A stretch of 64,000 bases of DNA from CAZPXZ01 sp965219495 (GTDB lineage Bacteria; Pseudomonadota; Alphaproteobacteria; Rhodobacterales; CAZPXZ01). Where the stretch lies: contig OZ244777.1 in assembly GCA_965219495.1 (NCBI GenBank), forward strand, positions 310,001 through 374,000, read 5' to 3'. Position numbers and translations under genes: made by a program. This document shows, piece after piece, positions 53,149 to 62,186 of this stretch; the stretch's first letter is position 1; each line of letters opens with the position of its first letter. Below the pieces are notes generated by a model. It saw only the letters and a program-made list of their open reading frames with translations, searched no databases and was not told the origin of the DNA.

Positions 53149-54403
53149 GAAGCAATCCCTTGATATGCCAAGAAAATTCTCGCGGTATGAAGTCGATCGA
53201 AGAGATTTCGGCTCCGTAAATTTCGCTTAAAGCACGAAGCCAGACCGGGGCGGGCGCCAGAGTTCGCAGTTCGTAGCTGAAGGTCTCTCTTGCAGTAGTG
53301 GTGGCGCTCATATATCCGGCGTCGACTCGGAAATTCTTGTCGAGCAGCGTCAGGCGTTGGCGAAGCATTCGCATGCCAGTTGAAGAGGACTGGGGATTTT
53401 GGAGAGAAATTCGGTCAACTCGAAGCGGGAGTATGGCGTTCGACTGGGATCCGGAATGACGAATGTCCGCTGTGGCGAATGCGTGCGAGAGTGTTTCGAT
53501 ATCCGAACCGGGTTCCCTCTGGAACTGCAGTGTCGCGGCGTCCCTGCGGCACGCCGCCGACGCCAGGGACCAACCCTGCAAGCCAGCCTGAAGGCCGTTG
53601 GCGACGGCTAACTCGCAGACTCGTACAAATTCCGGAATGGGTGTGATTTCCGTGTGAACCGCTTCAACTTGGGGAGTAACGGATTCTACGCTCGCCTGGT
53701 TCGGGTTGTTCAGCAGGTCGTAGGCCAGGGCCGCCGTGCCGGCGAACGTCGCGGCAGCGACAATCCCAGCCATAAGGACTTTGGGAAGCGAACGCGTACG
53801 CCGAAGCCGATATTCCGAGAGGTCGAGGAAGTCGGACAGCGGCGTGTGGCCACCGTCATTGTCCGCGAAGCCTTGCGGGACGGATACGGCGCTGAAATGG
53901 CGTCCGGGCGCAAGAACCTTCTTGTACGCCGCTTTCGCAGCCTCGACACATGTGAGAACCAGGTCACAAAGGACAAATTCGTCCGAAATGGCAATGACCC
54001 AATATCCCTTAGGAATTGACGCGGTCTGAAAATCAAAGACCCCTGCGAAGTCGCTGCCAAACCTGCTCCGCACGGCTTCAGCCGCGGCGTAGATGCGCCC
54101 CCTCTCCTGGGACAAGCAATACATGGAAACCTGCACATCGGCTCCGGCGGGTACGCGAATCCAGTGTGTGGCGCCGGATTCGCGCATCGCCTTCGACTCC
54201 GCACGCCTGTCGTGGCGTCGAAACACCATCCATCGCCCACCAAAAGCGTACTGCCGTCCGTCCCATTCGAAAACGTACGAATCGGATCTGAAATGGTTGG
54301 GCTGCTCTTCAACCGTTATGGGAACCTGCCGGGCGTCGGCTTCCAATTTCGTGGAAGCCCGCAAGGAAGAATCCGTTCGCAGAGGGGGAACGCTGCTGGT
54401 CAT
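53132..54403 (-). CDS. pilO: PilO-like type IVb pilus inner-membrane protein
   Basis: 423 residues, the size of R64 PilO. The N-terminal cytoplasmic domain (VFEWDGRQYAFGGRWMVFRR, FGSDFAGVFDFQTASIPKGY, WVIAISDEFVLCDLVLTC) resembles the actin-like fold expected for this protein. One membrane segment lies near residues 212-235 (VLMAGIVAAATFAGTAALAY). A periplasmic part follows, ending in the IYGAEISSIDFIPREFSWHI region. It overlaps pilN upstream by four bases and pilP downstream by 17. Confidence 0.82.
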   Translation of the reverse strand: MTSSVPPLRTDSSLRASTKLEADARQVPITVEEQPNHFRSDSYVFEWDGRQYAFGGRWMVFRRHDRRAESKAMRESGATHWIRVPAGADVQVSMYCLSQERGRIYAAAEAVRSRFGSDFAGVFDFQTASIPKGYWVIAISDEFVLCDLVLTCVEAAKAAYKKVLAPGRHFSAVSVPQGFADNDGGHTPLSDFLDLSEYRLRRTRSLPKVLMAGIVAAATFAGTAALAYDLLNNPNQASVESVTPQVEAVHTEITPIPEFVRVCELAVANGLQAGLQGWSLASAACRRDAATLQFQREPGSDIETLSHAFATADIRHSGSQSNAILPLRVDRISLQNPQSSSTGMRMLRQRLTLLDKNFRVDAGYMSATTTARETFSYELRTLAPAPVWLRALSEIYGAEISSIDFIPREFSWHIKGLLHVRPD

Positions 54404-55896
54404 CGGAGGATGCTGGCTGAAACCAGCAGATACAGCCGGGAACGCCGCGTACCCGAAGTACGTCCGCCGCCCAGCAAGTTGAAGCTCGGCGCACCAATTC
54501 CCTCGGCAGAAGTATCTGCCTTCTGCTGTTCGTATCCTGCCAAGAGGAGGGTTTCATTGCGTCCAATTACAAGGTCGTGCGTGAGACGGCGTTCGTCGAT
54601 CGTTGCGAGGTGGATGGTTCCTTGTTCTCCCGCCCTGAAGGGAGCGAGGTTCACGAGATCACGGGCGACCAGGGACAACGTAAGGTGCACTCTGTCCTTG
54701 TCGAGAATCCGGGGAAGAGCCGAAATCGACAGTCCGGTGTTGAGCGTCTCCGCTTCTACGGAAGTCGATCGCTCCTCATCGGACACCGTCACCGTGATAT
54801 TGCGGACGATGTCTCGTTTGCGTGCGAGGCTGATCGGAATCGGCGAACCATGCCGGGTAATTACGCTGGCGGTTCGGTAGTCGATCACCCGTTCCGTTCG
54901 CGAGAGTGCTCGAAGGATGACGGAAGATCCAGCTGATCTGGAACGGCTTCCTTGCGATTCTCCGGATGCAATGAAAGAAGCTATTCCAGGTGCAGCAACT
55001 TCGCTCGCTCGGCCCAACCGGACCGTCGCGTCGCCATCGAGCACCTTGTGCAGGAAATCCAGTGAGAGGCCAAAGTCGTCGAGATCCGCCACATCGAGAA
55101 ATGCCGCAGCAACTTCAATGGAAATTCGCGCGTCAAAGACGGCGTTGGATTGCTCCAAGTAGGCTCCGACCGCGCGATGCACGCTAGGCGGTGCCGTGAC
55201 TGTCACGATGCCGGCGCTCGGGGAGAGCTGATAGTTGCCCGGCGATACAATCTCGGCGAGAGCGGTGTCAATTTCGTTCCAGACTTCCGATTTCAAGCGC
55301 AATGATGAGGAGTTTGCCCCTGTGTCGAATCCAGTTTCGCTTGTTTCCAATGAAAAGTGCGTCACCGCCGCCGACGCCCTCACGGCGTAAATCCGGGTTA
55401 TCGCGTTCGTGATCTGGATCACGCCGTCCGAGTAGGTCCACGTCGCGTCCCAATGACGGCTTGTGAGATCGAGGAACTCTGATAACGGTCCACTGAAACG
55501 GGCCCGCAGATCCTTGGAGCGTAAAGTGGCGGCCGCGGCGACGAGATCGACATTAACAATGACATGCAGGCCGGTGGCCGAAGTGACTCTCGCCGAAATC
55601 TCTTCGAGGGAAAGGGGAGTATCCGTCGCGAGCGAAAACCCGGTGTTGGATTGCACCCGAGAAGGAAGCGAACGAGCCGCTTCGTCCATATTCTGGACTT
55701 CGCCAAGATAAGGCCGTTCGGCCCGGCGAATAACTCCACTGCTGTCGATGTTGGATTTCGCCTTGCTCGTTTCGGTTTCGATTCGCTTCGATAGCCGGTC
55801 GGTGGTCAACGGGCCGGTAGGCCGAGGTTGACAGGCGGCAAGCAGGATTCCGGCAAGCACGGCGAGGGAAATGGTGATTTTCCTTAAGACGTGCAT
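54400..55896 (-). CDS. pilN: PilN-like lipoprotein secretin
   Basis: 498 residues. The lipoprotein signal peptide is MHVLRKITISLAVLAGILLA with Cys22 in the lipobox (LLAAC). N-terminal ring-building domains carry LEEISARVTSATGLHVIVNV and an SPSAGIVTVTAPPSVHRAVG segment. The C-terminal secretin domain is visible as TLNTGLSISALPRILDKDRV, HLTLSLVARDLVNLA and a late RNETLLLAGYEQQ. It forms the outer-membrane pore for the pilus. The gene starts 8 bases after the pilL stop and overlaps pilO by ATGA. Confidence 0.9.
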   Translation of the reverse strand: MHVLRKITISLAVLAGILLAACQPRPTGPLTTDRLSKRIETETSKAKSNIDSSGVIRRAERPYLGEVQNMDEAARSLPSRVQSNTGFSLATDTPLSLEEISARVTSATGLHVIVNVDLVAAAATLRSKDLRARFSGPLSEFLDLTSRHWDATWTYSDGVIQITNAITRIYAVRASAAVTHFSLETSETGFDTGANSSSLRLKSEVWNEIDTALAEIVSPGNYQLSPSAGIVTVTAPPSVHRAVGAYLEQSNAVFDARISIEVAAAFLDVADLDDFGLSLDFLHKVLDGDATVRLGRASEVAAPGIASFIASGESQGSRSRSAGSSVILRALSRTERVIDYRTASVITRHGSPIPISLARKRDIVRNITVTVSDEERSTSVEAETLNTGLSISALPRILDKDRVHLTLSLVARDLVNLAPFRAGEQGTIHLATIDERRLTHDLVIGRNETLLLAGYEQQKADTSAEGIGAPSFNLLGGGRTSGTRRSRLYLLVSASILR

Positions 55897-55903
55897 GCCG
55901 AGC

Positions 55904-56500
55904 CTACTCCGCAGTCAGGAGAATTAGGCGGTTGGGATGCACAGTAAGCACCGGTCTCGGCTCGGTATGAGCGAAGCCTTCCATCAGCCATTCAAGGGCC
56001 TCCACAAATTCCCCTTCGAAGGCCGCGTCAGCAGTGATTTCCCAAACGGGAAGCACCTGCGGCTTCTTTGCGGAGTGCTGGGCGCGTTCGGCGAAGCGGC
56101 TGATTGCCTGATAGAGCGTCTCTCCCGCCCTCACTTCCCACTGGCGTTGTCGAAGGTTGCCGAGTGGTGCCGGTGTTTCGGGGAATGCTGGAACGGTGGG
56201 ATCAGCAAGAGCGGATATGGTCGCAGGCGATTTGGACGGGAACATGGTTCTGCTGCTGAGAAAAGCGGCAGGTTCTCTAACCAGAATTTCCTGCGCACTA
56301 TTCGTGTGCTCGGGTTGCCCCCCTTCGCCGGACGAAGCGTATTTTGTAATCACGACTTCGGAGCCCGATTCCGCCGTAATCTGGATTTGGGCAGCGGCAC
56401 GAGGTGCCGGTCCGTTGAACAGCGCGCTGGATTCGTGCTGGCAACCTGTGCTTGCCACGAAGCAAAGCAGCAGACCGGCAGGTTTGGTCAAAGATTTCAT
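55904..56500 (-). CDS. pilL: PilL/TcpQ-like lipoprotein, first gene of the pilus operon
   Basis: 198 residues. Signal peptide MKSLTKPAGLLLCFVASTGC with a lipobox Cys at 20. A disordered Pro/Ala-rich middle leads to a TcpQ-like C-terminal domain: QRQWEVRAGETLYQAISRFA, VWEITADAAFEGEFVEALEW, then VLTVHPNRLILLTAE. In R64 and toxin-coregulated pili this domain binds and localises the secretin. It is shorter than R64 PilL because the N-terminal part is reduced. A plausible promoter lies 25-55 bases upstream. Confidence 0.82.
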   Translation of the reverse strand: MKSLTKPAGLLLCFVASTGCQHESSALFNGPAPRAAAQIQITAESGSEVVITKYASSGEGGQPEHTNSAQEILVREPAAFLSSRTMFPSKSPATISALADPTVPAFPETPAPLGNLRQRQWEVRAGETLYQAISRFAERAQHSAKKPQVLPVWEITADAAFEGEFVEALEWLMEGFAHTEPRPVLTVHPNRLILLTAE

Positions 56501-56524
56501 GCGCTACACCGTGATCTCTTGGAC

Positions 56525-56555
56525 CTATAAAAACATCAAAAAAAGAATTCGTCAA
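56525..56555 (-). promoter_or_regulatory. Putative promoter of the pilus operon
   Basis: On the - strand TTGACG (56555-56550) is followed after 18 bases by TTTATA (56531-56526), inside an AT-rich tract unlike the flanks. The spacing fits a sigma-70 promoter, with the pilL start ~25 bases downstream. Not tested. Confidence 0.45.
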
Positions 56556-57203
56556 GATAATTGGGTCTGAAAACGATCAGAACCGGCGCAACTATAAGGT
56601 AAATATAGAAACGTATGCGCTATAATCGGACAGATGAGTATGAAGGTGGGCGGGAACGTTTGCCGGAATTGTGCCCCTGTGTCGCGTGTTCGAGATTCGT
56701 ATTACCTTGGTTTTCGATGACTAGGCCGATACGAAACGAATTCATGCTGGAATAGAATCGATGCAGATCGGATAACGTGATCGACCGCTCCAAATATCGT
56801 TGACGCAAAGATGTTTGCGGGGATGTGGAATGATATCTGCTCGGAACCTACGCCTGCTGGGTCAACTGCTTCCGTGACGACAAGCAACATCGCCGGGGGC
56901 CACCAGCAGGTCGTCGCCCCAGTCACTGTCGAGATGGAGCAGCCAAGTCCGGTCCAGTCGGCCATCGGTTCAAGCGCAACCGATCATCGCCTTGATTGTG
57001 GCTCTCCGATATTGCGCTGCCAATTTCCAACGCAATCCCGCGCCGTTGTTGGGAGCGAAAGACGGGGCGGTTCTCGTACGACTGCACGGGCAATGCTTGG
57101 AGGCCAGATTGAGAGTTTGCCGATCGGCCTTGGCAGTGAATCGCTCCTCATGACGAAAGATCCCGGCGTCTTCGACATTCGCGCAAATCCCGAGTGGAAC
57201 CGG
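56556..57203. other. Region upstream of the pilus operon, no gene recognised
   Basis: Open frames on the + strand (56811-57584) run antisense into the Fe-S protein gene and have no family signature. Nothing else is supported. Confidence 0.45.
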
Positions 57204-57950
57204 TCATTCACGGCCCGGGCGGCTGAATTCCGCGCCGTGTACCTTCGCCGGAAATGTCGCGCCCGCTTCAAAACCCGGCATTTTGGCACAGACACTGGCC
57301 CCAAACGCATCCATGTGAAAAGCCGCACGCGCCGATTCCTGTGCGAATTCCGTTCCCACAGGACAGGAGCGCCGCACCAGGCATCCATGTCGCCTGCATT
57401 CGATGCCGGCGGGGGAAGCCACGTGCCGTGCGCATCGTTCCACGTCATATCGACCCTCAGAAAATGCATCGACGGGGCAGGCGGAGCGGCATGGCTGGCG
57501 GGGGCAGTGATCGCAGGGGCGTCCGCGCCCATCCCGGGCCGGGAGATCGAGGTGCTTGGCGCTGACAATGGCTCCACGGCATGAGAACCACATGCCATAG
57601 GTTGAATGTATGTGCAATCCTATTGGCGAAGGCCAAAGCGGTTCGGCCTTCCTAGACCAGTCCAGGAATGGCCAGTAGGGTGGACCGTCAAAAGGGAATG
57701 CGGTCTCTGCATCCATTTCACTGGCGACGGAGCGGAGAACCCGTGCACTCCATCTGTCGAGCGGCGAAGCGTCCCCATCCTTGCTTTCTCGCGACCTGCG
57801 AAACACGCTCCACATTTCCGGCAGCGCGCCAATCGCAAGAAGGATTGTCTTGGCGTCGCCGGGTGTCCGGTCACTCTCCTGAACGTGAAAACCACCAATG
57901 GCGAGACCAAGTTCGGAAAATCGCGATTGGGCAAACTCGAATGGGCTCAT
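57204..57950 (-). CDS. Cys-rich ferredoxin-like (4Fe-4S) protein
   Basis: 248 residues. The N-terminal ~120 residues are unassigned. Then GRPCDHCPRQPCRSACPVDA gives a CxxCxxxxCxxxCP cluster-binding motif, and a second group lies in DVERCARHV, GIECRRHGCLVRRSCPVG. This arrangement suggests one or two iron-sulphur clusters and resembles a conserved alphaproteobacterial protein of unknown role. The start at ATG 57950 overlaps the stop of the sterol-desaturase-family gene as ATGA, so the two are coupled. GTG-type upstream starts to 57986 are less likely. Confidence 0.75.
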   Translation of the reverse strand: MSPFEFAQSRFSELGLAIGGFHVQESDRTPGDAKTILLAIGALPEMWSVFRRSRESKDGDASPLDRWSARVLRSVASEMDAETAFPFDGPPYWPFLDWSRKAEPLWPSPIGLHIHSTYGMWFSCRGAIVSAKHLDLPARDGRGRPCDHCPRQPCRSACPVDAFSEGRYDVERCARHVASPAGIECRRHGCLVRRSCPVGTEFAQESARAAFHMDAFGASVCAKMPGFEAGATFPAKVHGAEFSRPGRE

Positions 57951-58756
57951 CGCTTGTCCGAGCGGAACGGAAACCACAGCGACCACCCAAGTCGCGTCGG
58001 CCGTTCATCCTGAAGGTCATTCAGCCCAATCGACATTTTCTTGTGCCCATCGGCGGGCTGATCAACATAGGTGCCGAAGAGCCGGTCCCACCAGGGCAAG
58101 TTGAAGCCGTAATTCGCATCCGTTTCCTGGCGTCTCACGGAATGGTGGATGCGATGCATGTCCGGAGTGACCACAACCAGCCGGAGGATGCGGTCCACGG
58201 AACGCCGGATTTTTATGTTGGCGTGATTGAACATCGCGCATCCGTTCAGCAGGATTTCAAACAGGATGACGGCAGTCGCCGAGGCGCCCATCAGGTAGAC
58301 CACGCCGATTTTCAGTAACATGGAAAGCGCAATTTCGATTGGGTGGAATCGAATTGCGGTCGTAACATCGACGTCCCGGTCTGAATGGTGCACTCGGTGG
58401 ATGCGCCAGAGAACGGGTATCTTGTGGCTCACGACATGCTGCGCGTAGATCAGCAGGTCCAGCAGCAGTACGGCGAGAATGGTTTCCAGCCAGAACGGCC
58501 AGCCATAGAAATTCAGTACTCCCCAGCCATTCTCGGCCGCATCCCATGCTGCACCGACCGCTGCGGCGGGGAACAGCAGCCGAACGATGATGGAATCCAG
58601 GATGGTAATCGCCCAATTCGTAAACCACCGGCGGGGTCTCGACGCTGCGAGCTTGCGCCGCGGCGACGCAAGTTCCCAAGCCGCGAGTGCCAGAAATACC
58701 CCGCCGAATACTCCAAGGCGGATCACGGCTTCGTATTCCATCAACGAAATGCCCAC
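57947..58756 (-). CDS. Sterol desaturase / fatty-acid hydroxylase family protein
   Basis: About 269 residues, an integral membrane di-iron enzyme. Hydrophobic segments include YEAVIRLGVFGGVFLALAAW, WLETILAVLLLDLLIYAQHV and VVYLMGASATAVILFEILLN. The His clusters are HVVSHKIPVLWRIHRVHHSD, FNHANI and DMHRIHHSVRR, matching HxxxH, HxxHH and a late HxxHH. Members hydroxylate lipids with O2. The start may be GTG 58756 or ATG 58741. It lies 3 bases after the UbiH-like gene and overlaps the Fe-S gene that could supply electrons (inference). Confidence 0.88.
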   Translation of the reverse strand: MGISLMEYEAVIRLGVFGGVFLALAAWELASPRRKLAASRPRRWFTNWAITILDSIIVRLLFPAAAVGAAWDAAENGWGVLNFYGWPFWLETILAVLLLDLLIYAQHVVSHKIPVLWRIHRVHHSDRDVDVTTAIRFHPIEIALSMLLKIGVVYLMGASATAVILFEILLNGCAMFNHANIKIRRSVDRILRLVVVTPDMHRIHHSVRRQETDANYGFNLPWWDRLFGTYVDQPADGHKKMSIGLNDLQDERPTRLGWSLWFPFRSDKR

Positions 58757-58759
58757 TGC

Positions 58760-60010
58760 TCAGTTCCCGCCAGTCTGTTGGACGTTCCACGGCAGGGACG
58801 GGGTGGACCCTGATGCAATCCGTGATGCAAGGCGTCGAAGGCGATGCGCGCGTCCGATTGCACCAAGGCCGACGCGCCGCAACGCCGCGACCGGCCCTTG
58901 GCCCCGCGAAGAAATGAAGGCATAGGTTTCGACTGCCGTCATCCGGGTGAGCGCCGCGGTACGGCGCTTGCGCTCGTAATCGCGTAGTGCGCGTTCGTCG
59001 CCGATATCCCTCCCGCTGCCGATCGCATCCGCCGACAGTCTGGCCAGAAGACGTGCGTCGCCAAGCGACAAATTTAGCCCCTGAGCGCCCAGCGGAGACA
59101 TCGCGTGCGCTGCCTCTCCCGCCAATGCCAGCCTGTTTGCAGTGAATCTCTTCGCGATCATCGTGCGGACCGGCCATTTGGTCACGCCCCGTTCGACCTG
59201 AAAGGGACCGACCGAACTGTATGCGAGCCGTGTCGCACATTCTCCAAGCGCCTCCGTGCTCAAGTTGGCTAGGCGCTCCGCTTCCGTAGTCGGCAGAAGC
59301 CAAACGACAGCAGCTCGTTTGTCACGAAGCGGAATTATGGTGAATACTCCGCCTTCACTATGAATTTCAATACATACCCCGGCAAGGTCGCGCGTGAGCG
59401 CGACATGAAAAGTCAGGGCGGCGCGTCCATGAGTTCTTTTCCTTGCCGGAATGCCTGCCAATAGCCGAACGCCGGATCCGGAACCGTCCGCACCAACGAC
59501 CAATTGCGCACGCATTCTGCGTCCATCGTCGAGACGGACGATCGCCACGTCTTCGCGCCGGGTGAGAGCCGCGATTCGCGCGGGCCGGACGAGTTCCAAC
59601 CGGGATTCCCGGGTCGCCTCCTCGATCAGCGTGGAATGCAGGCTCCGGTTCGGAATGTTGTGCGCTAGCGCCTCAAGTCCGATCTCCCGCGCGCTGAAGC
59701 TGGGGGCGGTATTCAATCGCGCCCATTTGTGCTCTTGTTCGACAATTTGAATGGAGCGAATGGCCACTGCGGATTCTGCCGCTCGCCGCCATACGCCTAG
59801 TTCGGAAAGAAAGCGCACGGACGGCGGGAACAATGCCGCTGTGCGCAGGTCCGTCCGTTCAGCGGCGACGCCGGCCGCTACCGCATCGATACAAAGCGTT
59901 TGGGCGCCAGACTTCGCCAAGCCAAGCGCTGCGGCGAGTCCGGCGATGCCGGCGCCCGAGACAATTGCGTCGAAGGTGAGCGGCTCGTCGCTGACGCGGG
60001 GAAGTGCCAT
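58760..60010 (-). CDS. UbiH/UbiF/COQ6-family FAD-dependent hydroxylase
   Basis: 416 residues. The FAD motif is DAIVSGAGIAGLAAALGLAK near residues 13-32. The GD motif is LVVGADGSGSGVRLLAGIPA, and the late motif LAGEAAHAMSPLGAQGLNLS has Glu where GDAAH is usual. Members hydroxylate the ubiquinone ring with NAD(P)H and O2. No adjacent ubi genes are present, so a role in ubiquinone synthesis is likely but unproved. ATG 60010 follows the msrB stop by 14 bases. It is transcribed with msrB and the two genes after it. Confidence 0.9.
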   Translation of the reverse strand: MALPRVSDEPLTFDAIVSGAGIAGLAAALGLAKSGAQTLCIDAVAAGVAAERTDLRTAALFPPSVRFLSELGVWRRAAESAVAIRSIQIVEQEHKWARLNTAPSFSAREIGLEALAHNIPNRSLHSTLIEEATRESRLELVRPARIAALTRREDVAIVRLDDGRRMRAQLVVGADGSGSGVRLLAGIPARKRTHGRAALTFHVALTRDLAGVCIEIHSEGGVFTIIPLRDKRAAVVWLLPTTEAERLANLSTEALGECATRLAYSSVGPFQVERGVTKWPVRTMIAKRFTANRLALAGEAAHAMSPLGAQGLNLSLGDARLLARLSADAIGSGRDIGDERALRDYERKRRTAALTRMTAVETYAFISSRGQGPVAALRRVGLGAIGRAHRLRRLASRIASGSTPSLPWNVQQTGGN

Positions 60011-60024
60011 TGCGCCCGGGGCGT

Positions 60025-60435
60025 CTAGTGGTCCGCGGGTGCGGGATGAAATGTGAGCGCTATCCCGTTTACGCAGTAACGGAGGCCGGTCGGGTACGGG
60101 CCATCCGGGAAAACATGTCCAAGGTGGGAATCGCACCGCGAGCACAGAATTTCTGTTCTTCGCATGAAGAGGCTCCGGTCTTCGCGTTCGGAAATGGCAT
60201 CGTTCGCAATTGGCCGGACGAAACTGGGCCATCCGGTGCCGGAATCAAACTTGTCGGACATGTCGAACAATGGAGAGCCGCAGCATACACAACGAAACTC
60301 ACCGGACTGTCCAGGGAATTTATCGTTGGTGAATGGACGCTCGGTGCCTGCACGCCGCGTAACCTGGTACGTCTCTGGCGTAAGAAGTTCACGCCATTCC
60401 GAATCGCTTCGAAGGACCTTATCACGCATCATCAT
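60025..60435 (-). CDS. msrB: Peptide-methionine (R)-S-oxide reductase MsrB
   Basis: About 136 residues, standard length. Two zinc CxxC motifs (FRCVCCGSPLF, ILCSRCDSHLGHVF), the signature SGTGWPSF, and the catalytic Cys in GLRYCVNGIALTF are all present. It reduces methionine-R-sulphoxide in proteins using thioredoxin. The start lies among three consecutive ATGs at 60435, 60432 and 60429. It is the first gene of a four-gene - strand operon and is divergent from the CBS-domain gene. Confidence 0.95.
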   Translation of the reverse strand: MMMRDKVLRSDSEWRELLTPETYQVTRRAGTERPFTNDKFPGQSGEFRCVCCGSPLFDMSDKFDSGTGWPSFVRPIANDAISEREDRSLFMRRTEILCSRCDSHLGHVFPDGPYPTGLRYCVNGIALTFHPAPADH

Positions 60436-60601
60436 TTTTCCACGTTGCATGATTCCCTTGATTGGTAGGTGATTGGGAAGCGGGCCGCAATAGTGTCAAC
60501 TGCTGCGCGTCCCTCTCGTCCGGTAGTCGCGCAAGACCTTCGACTAATGGTATGATTCGACGATTCGTCACCATTGGGCATCCTTTGTCAGTGAGGCTTC
60601 C

Positions 60602-61036
60602 ATGAATGTGCGGCAAATTTTGGTCGAAAAGGGGACTCTCAAGGTGGAGACCATCTGTGAGACGGATACCCTCTCCACTGCGGCGGCCAAGCTGGCGGAA
60701 AGGCGAATTGGAGCGCTTGTCGTGTCCAGTGGGGACACAGAGCTTGCCGGCATCATTTCGGAACGTGACTTGGTTCGGGCTTTGGCGAGCCAAGGGTCCC
60801 TTTGCCTGAGCCGTCCCGTCTCGGAATTTATGACGCGGAATGTGTATTGTGCGGATCCTTCGGATACTCTTGACCGCGTGCTCGAAGTCATGACGGAGCG
60901 CCGGTTCCGCCATATGCCGGTGCTGGAGAGCGGTAAATTGTCCGGCGTTATCTCGATTGGCGATGCGGTCAAGGCTCGTATCGCCGGCCTCGAAAGAGAA
61001 AACGCGGCGCTCGCTGACTGGATCAAGAGCGGATAG
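60602..61036 (+). CDS. CBS-domain protein
   Basis: 144 residues made of a tandem pair of CBS motifs: DTLSTAAAKLAERRIGALVV to GIISERDLVRALA, then RPVSEFMTRNVYCADPSDTL to MPVLESGKLSGVISIGDAVK. A short helical tail follows. Pairs of CBS domains bind adenosine nucleotides and act as energy sensors. Stand-alone proteins of this size are common in alphaproteobacteria, with no assigned partner. ATG 60602 has GTGAGG upstream. Confidence 0.92.
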   Translation: MNVRQILVEKGTLKVETICETDTLSTAAAKLAERRIGALVVSSGDTELAGIISERDLVRALASQGSLCLSRPVSEFMTRNVYCADPSDTLDRVLEVMTERRFRHMPVLESGKLSGVISIGDAVKARIAGLERENAALADWIKSG

Positions 61037-61086
61037 CAACTTTGTCTTCCCGCCATCATGGGAGTTGGCGGTTGACAGGATAACGC

Positions 61087-61584
61087 ATGGAACGAATCGG
61101 TCTCTACCCTGGCACATTTGATCCTGTCACTTGCGGTCACTTGGACATTGTCCGGCGTGCCTTCCGTCTGGTGGACAGGCTGGTAGTCGGGGTCGCGGTC
61201 AGCGACGACAAACGACCCCTTTTTTCCTCGGGCGAACGAGTGGACATGCTGAGGGAAGCGCTGGCCGACGCGGAACTGGCTGCGCAGGTAGAGCCTTTCG
61301 ACTGCCTGCTCGTGACGTTCGCCAAGCAAGTCGGCGCTTCGATTATCTTGCGCGGCCTGAGGGCTGTTTCGGATTTTGAGTTTGAGTTTCAAATGGTTGG
61401 CATGAATCGGGCAATCGATCAGGAAATTCAGACCGTATTCTTGATGGCGGATCCTGAGCGCCAGGCCATTGCGTCAAAGCTGGTCAAGGAGATTGCGCGG
61501 TTGGAGGGAGATGTATCGCCCTTCGTGCCGAGTTCGGTTGCCTCCCGGCTTGCAGTGAAGTTTGCCGAAATCGCGTCACAATGA
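61087..61584 (+). CDS. coaD: Phosphopantetheine adenylyltransferase
   Basis: 165 residues, the usual CoaD length. It makes dephospho-CoA from 4'-phosphopantetheine and ATP. The nucleotidyltransferase signature GLYPGTFDPVTCGHLDIVRR holds the TxGH motif. KQVGASIILRGLRAVSDFEF and FLMADPERQAIASKLVKEIA are conserved ligand-binding segments. AGGATAACGC precedes ATG 61087. It lies directly upstream of the peptidyl-prolyl isomerase and queA, a common alphaproteobacterial order. Confidence 0.97.
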   Translation: MERIGLYPGTFDPVTCGHLDIVRRAFRLVDRLVVGVAVSDDKRPLFSSGERVDMLREALADAELAAQVEPFDCLLVTFAKQVGASIILRGLRAVSDFEFEFQMVGMNRAIDQEIQTVFLMADPERQAIASKLVKEIARLEGDVSPFVPSSVASRLAVKFAEIASQ

Positions 61585-61631
61585 CGTTGTAGTCCCGCCG
61601 CCGGACATCAGCACTTGAGGACTCGCAAAGC

Positions 61632-62186
61632 ATGGCACGAAACCTTGCAGCCGCGATGGCTGCCGCGGCACTTGCCGCAATTCTAGGCCTGGGACAGGCA
61701 GTGGCCGAATCCCCGGACCATCTCCGGATCGAACTGCGGACCGGGAATGTGCTCATTCGACTTCGACCGGACCTGGCGCCGAACCATGTCGCCCGAATCG
61801 TGGAACTTGCCTCGGCCGGCTTTTACGACGGAGTGGTTTTTCACCGGGTAATCGACGGATTCATGGCGCAGACCGGCGACCCGACCGGCACGGGAAGGGG
61901 AGGGTCGGGCAAGCGGCTTGCGTCCGAATTTACATCGGAACCCTTCCGGCGCGGTACGGTTGGGATGGCGCGCGCCCAGCATCCGGACAGCGCGGACAGC
62001 CAGTTTTTCATCTGTTTTGCCGACGCCCCGTTCCTGAACGGACAGTACACGGTATTCGGAGAGGTAGTAGAGGGCATGGTACACATCGATACCATAAAGC
62101 GGGGAGTTGCCTCCAATAACGGAATGGTGCTCGATCCCGACGCCATGATCCACGTGCGTCCGGTTAGTTCGGGAGCCGAGCAGTGA
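61632..62186 (+). CDS. ppiA: Cyclophilin-type peptidyl-prolyl cis-trans isomerase, secreted
   Basis: 184 residues. Signal peptide MARNLAAAMAAAALAAILGL, cut near AVA|ES. Cyclophilin motifs: GFYDGVVFHRVIDGFMAQTG with the catalytic Arg, RRGTVGMARAQHPDSADSQF, FFICFADAPFLNGQYTVFGE. It catalyses prolyl isomerisation in the periplasm. The stop overlaps the start of the next gene as TGATG, showing coupled translation. Confidence 0.93.
   Translation: MARNLAAAMAAAALAAILGLGQAVAESPDHLRIELRTGNVLIRLRPDLAPNHVARIVELASAGFYDGVVFHRVIDGFMAQTGDPTGTGRGGSGKRLASEFTSEPFRRGTVGMARAQHPDSADSQFFICFADAPFLNGQYTVFGEVVEGMVHIDTIKRGVASNNGMVLDPDAMIHVRPVSSGAEQ

Noticed and set aside
56811..57584. A 257-codon + strand frame near the Fe-S protein gene
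   Set aside because: Mostly antisense to the Cys-rich protein; low-complexity translation without motifs.
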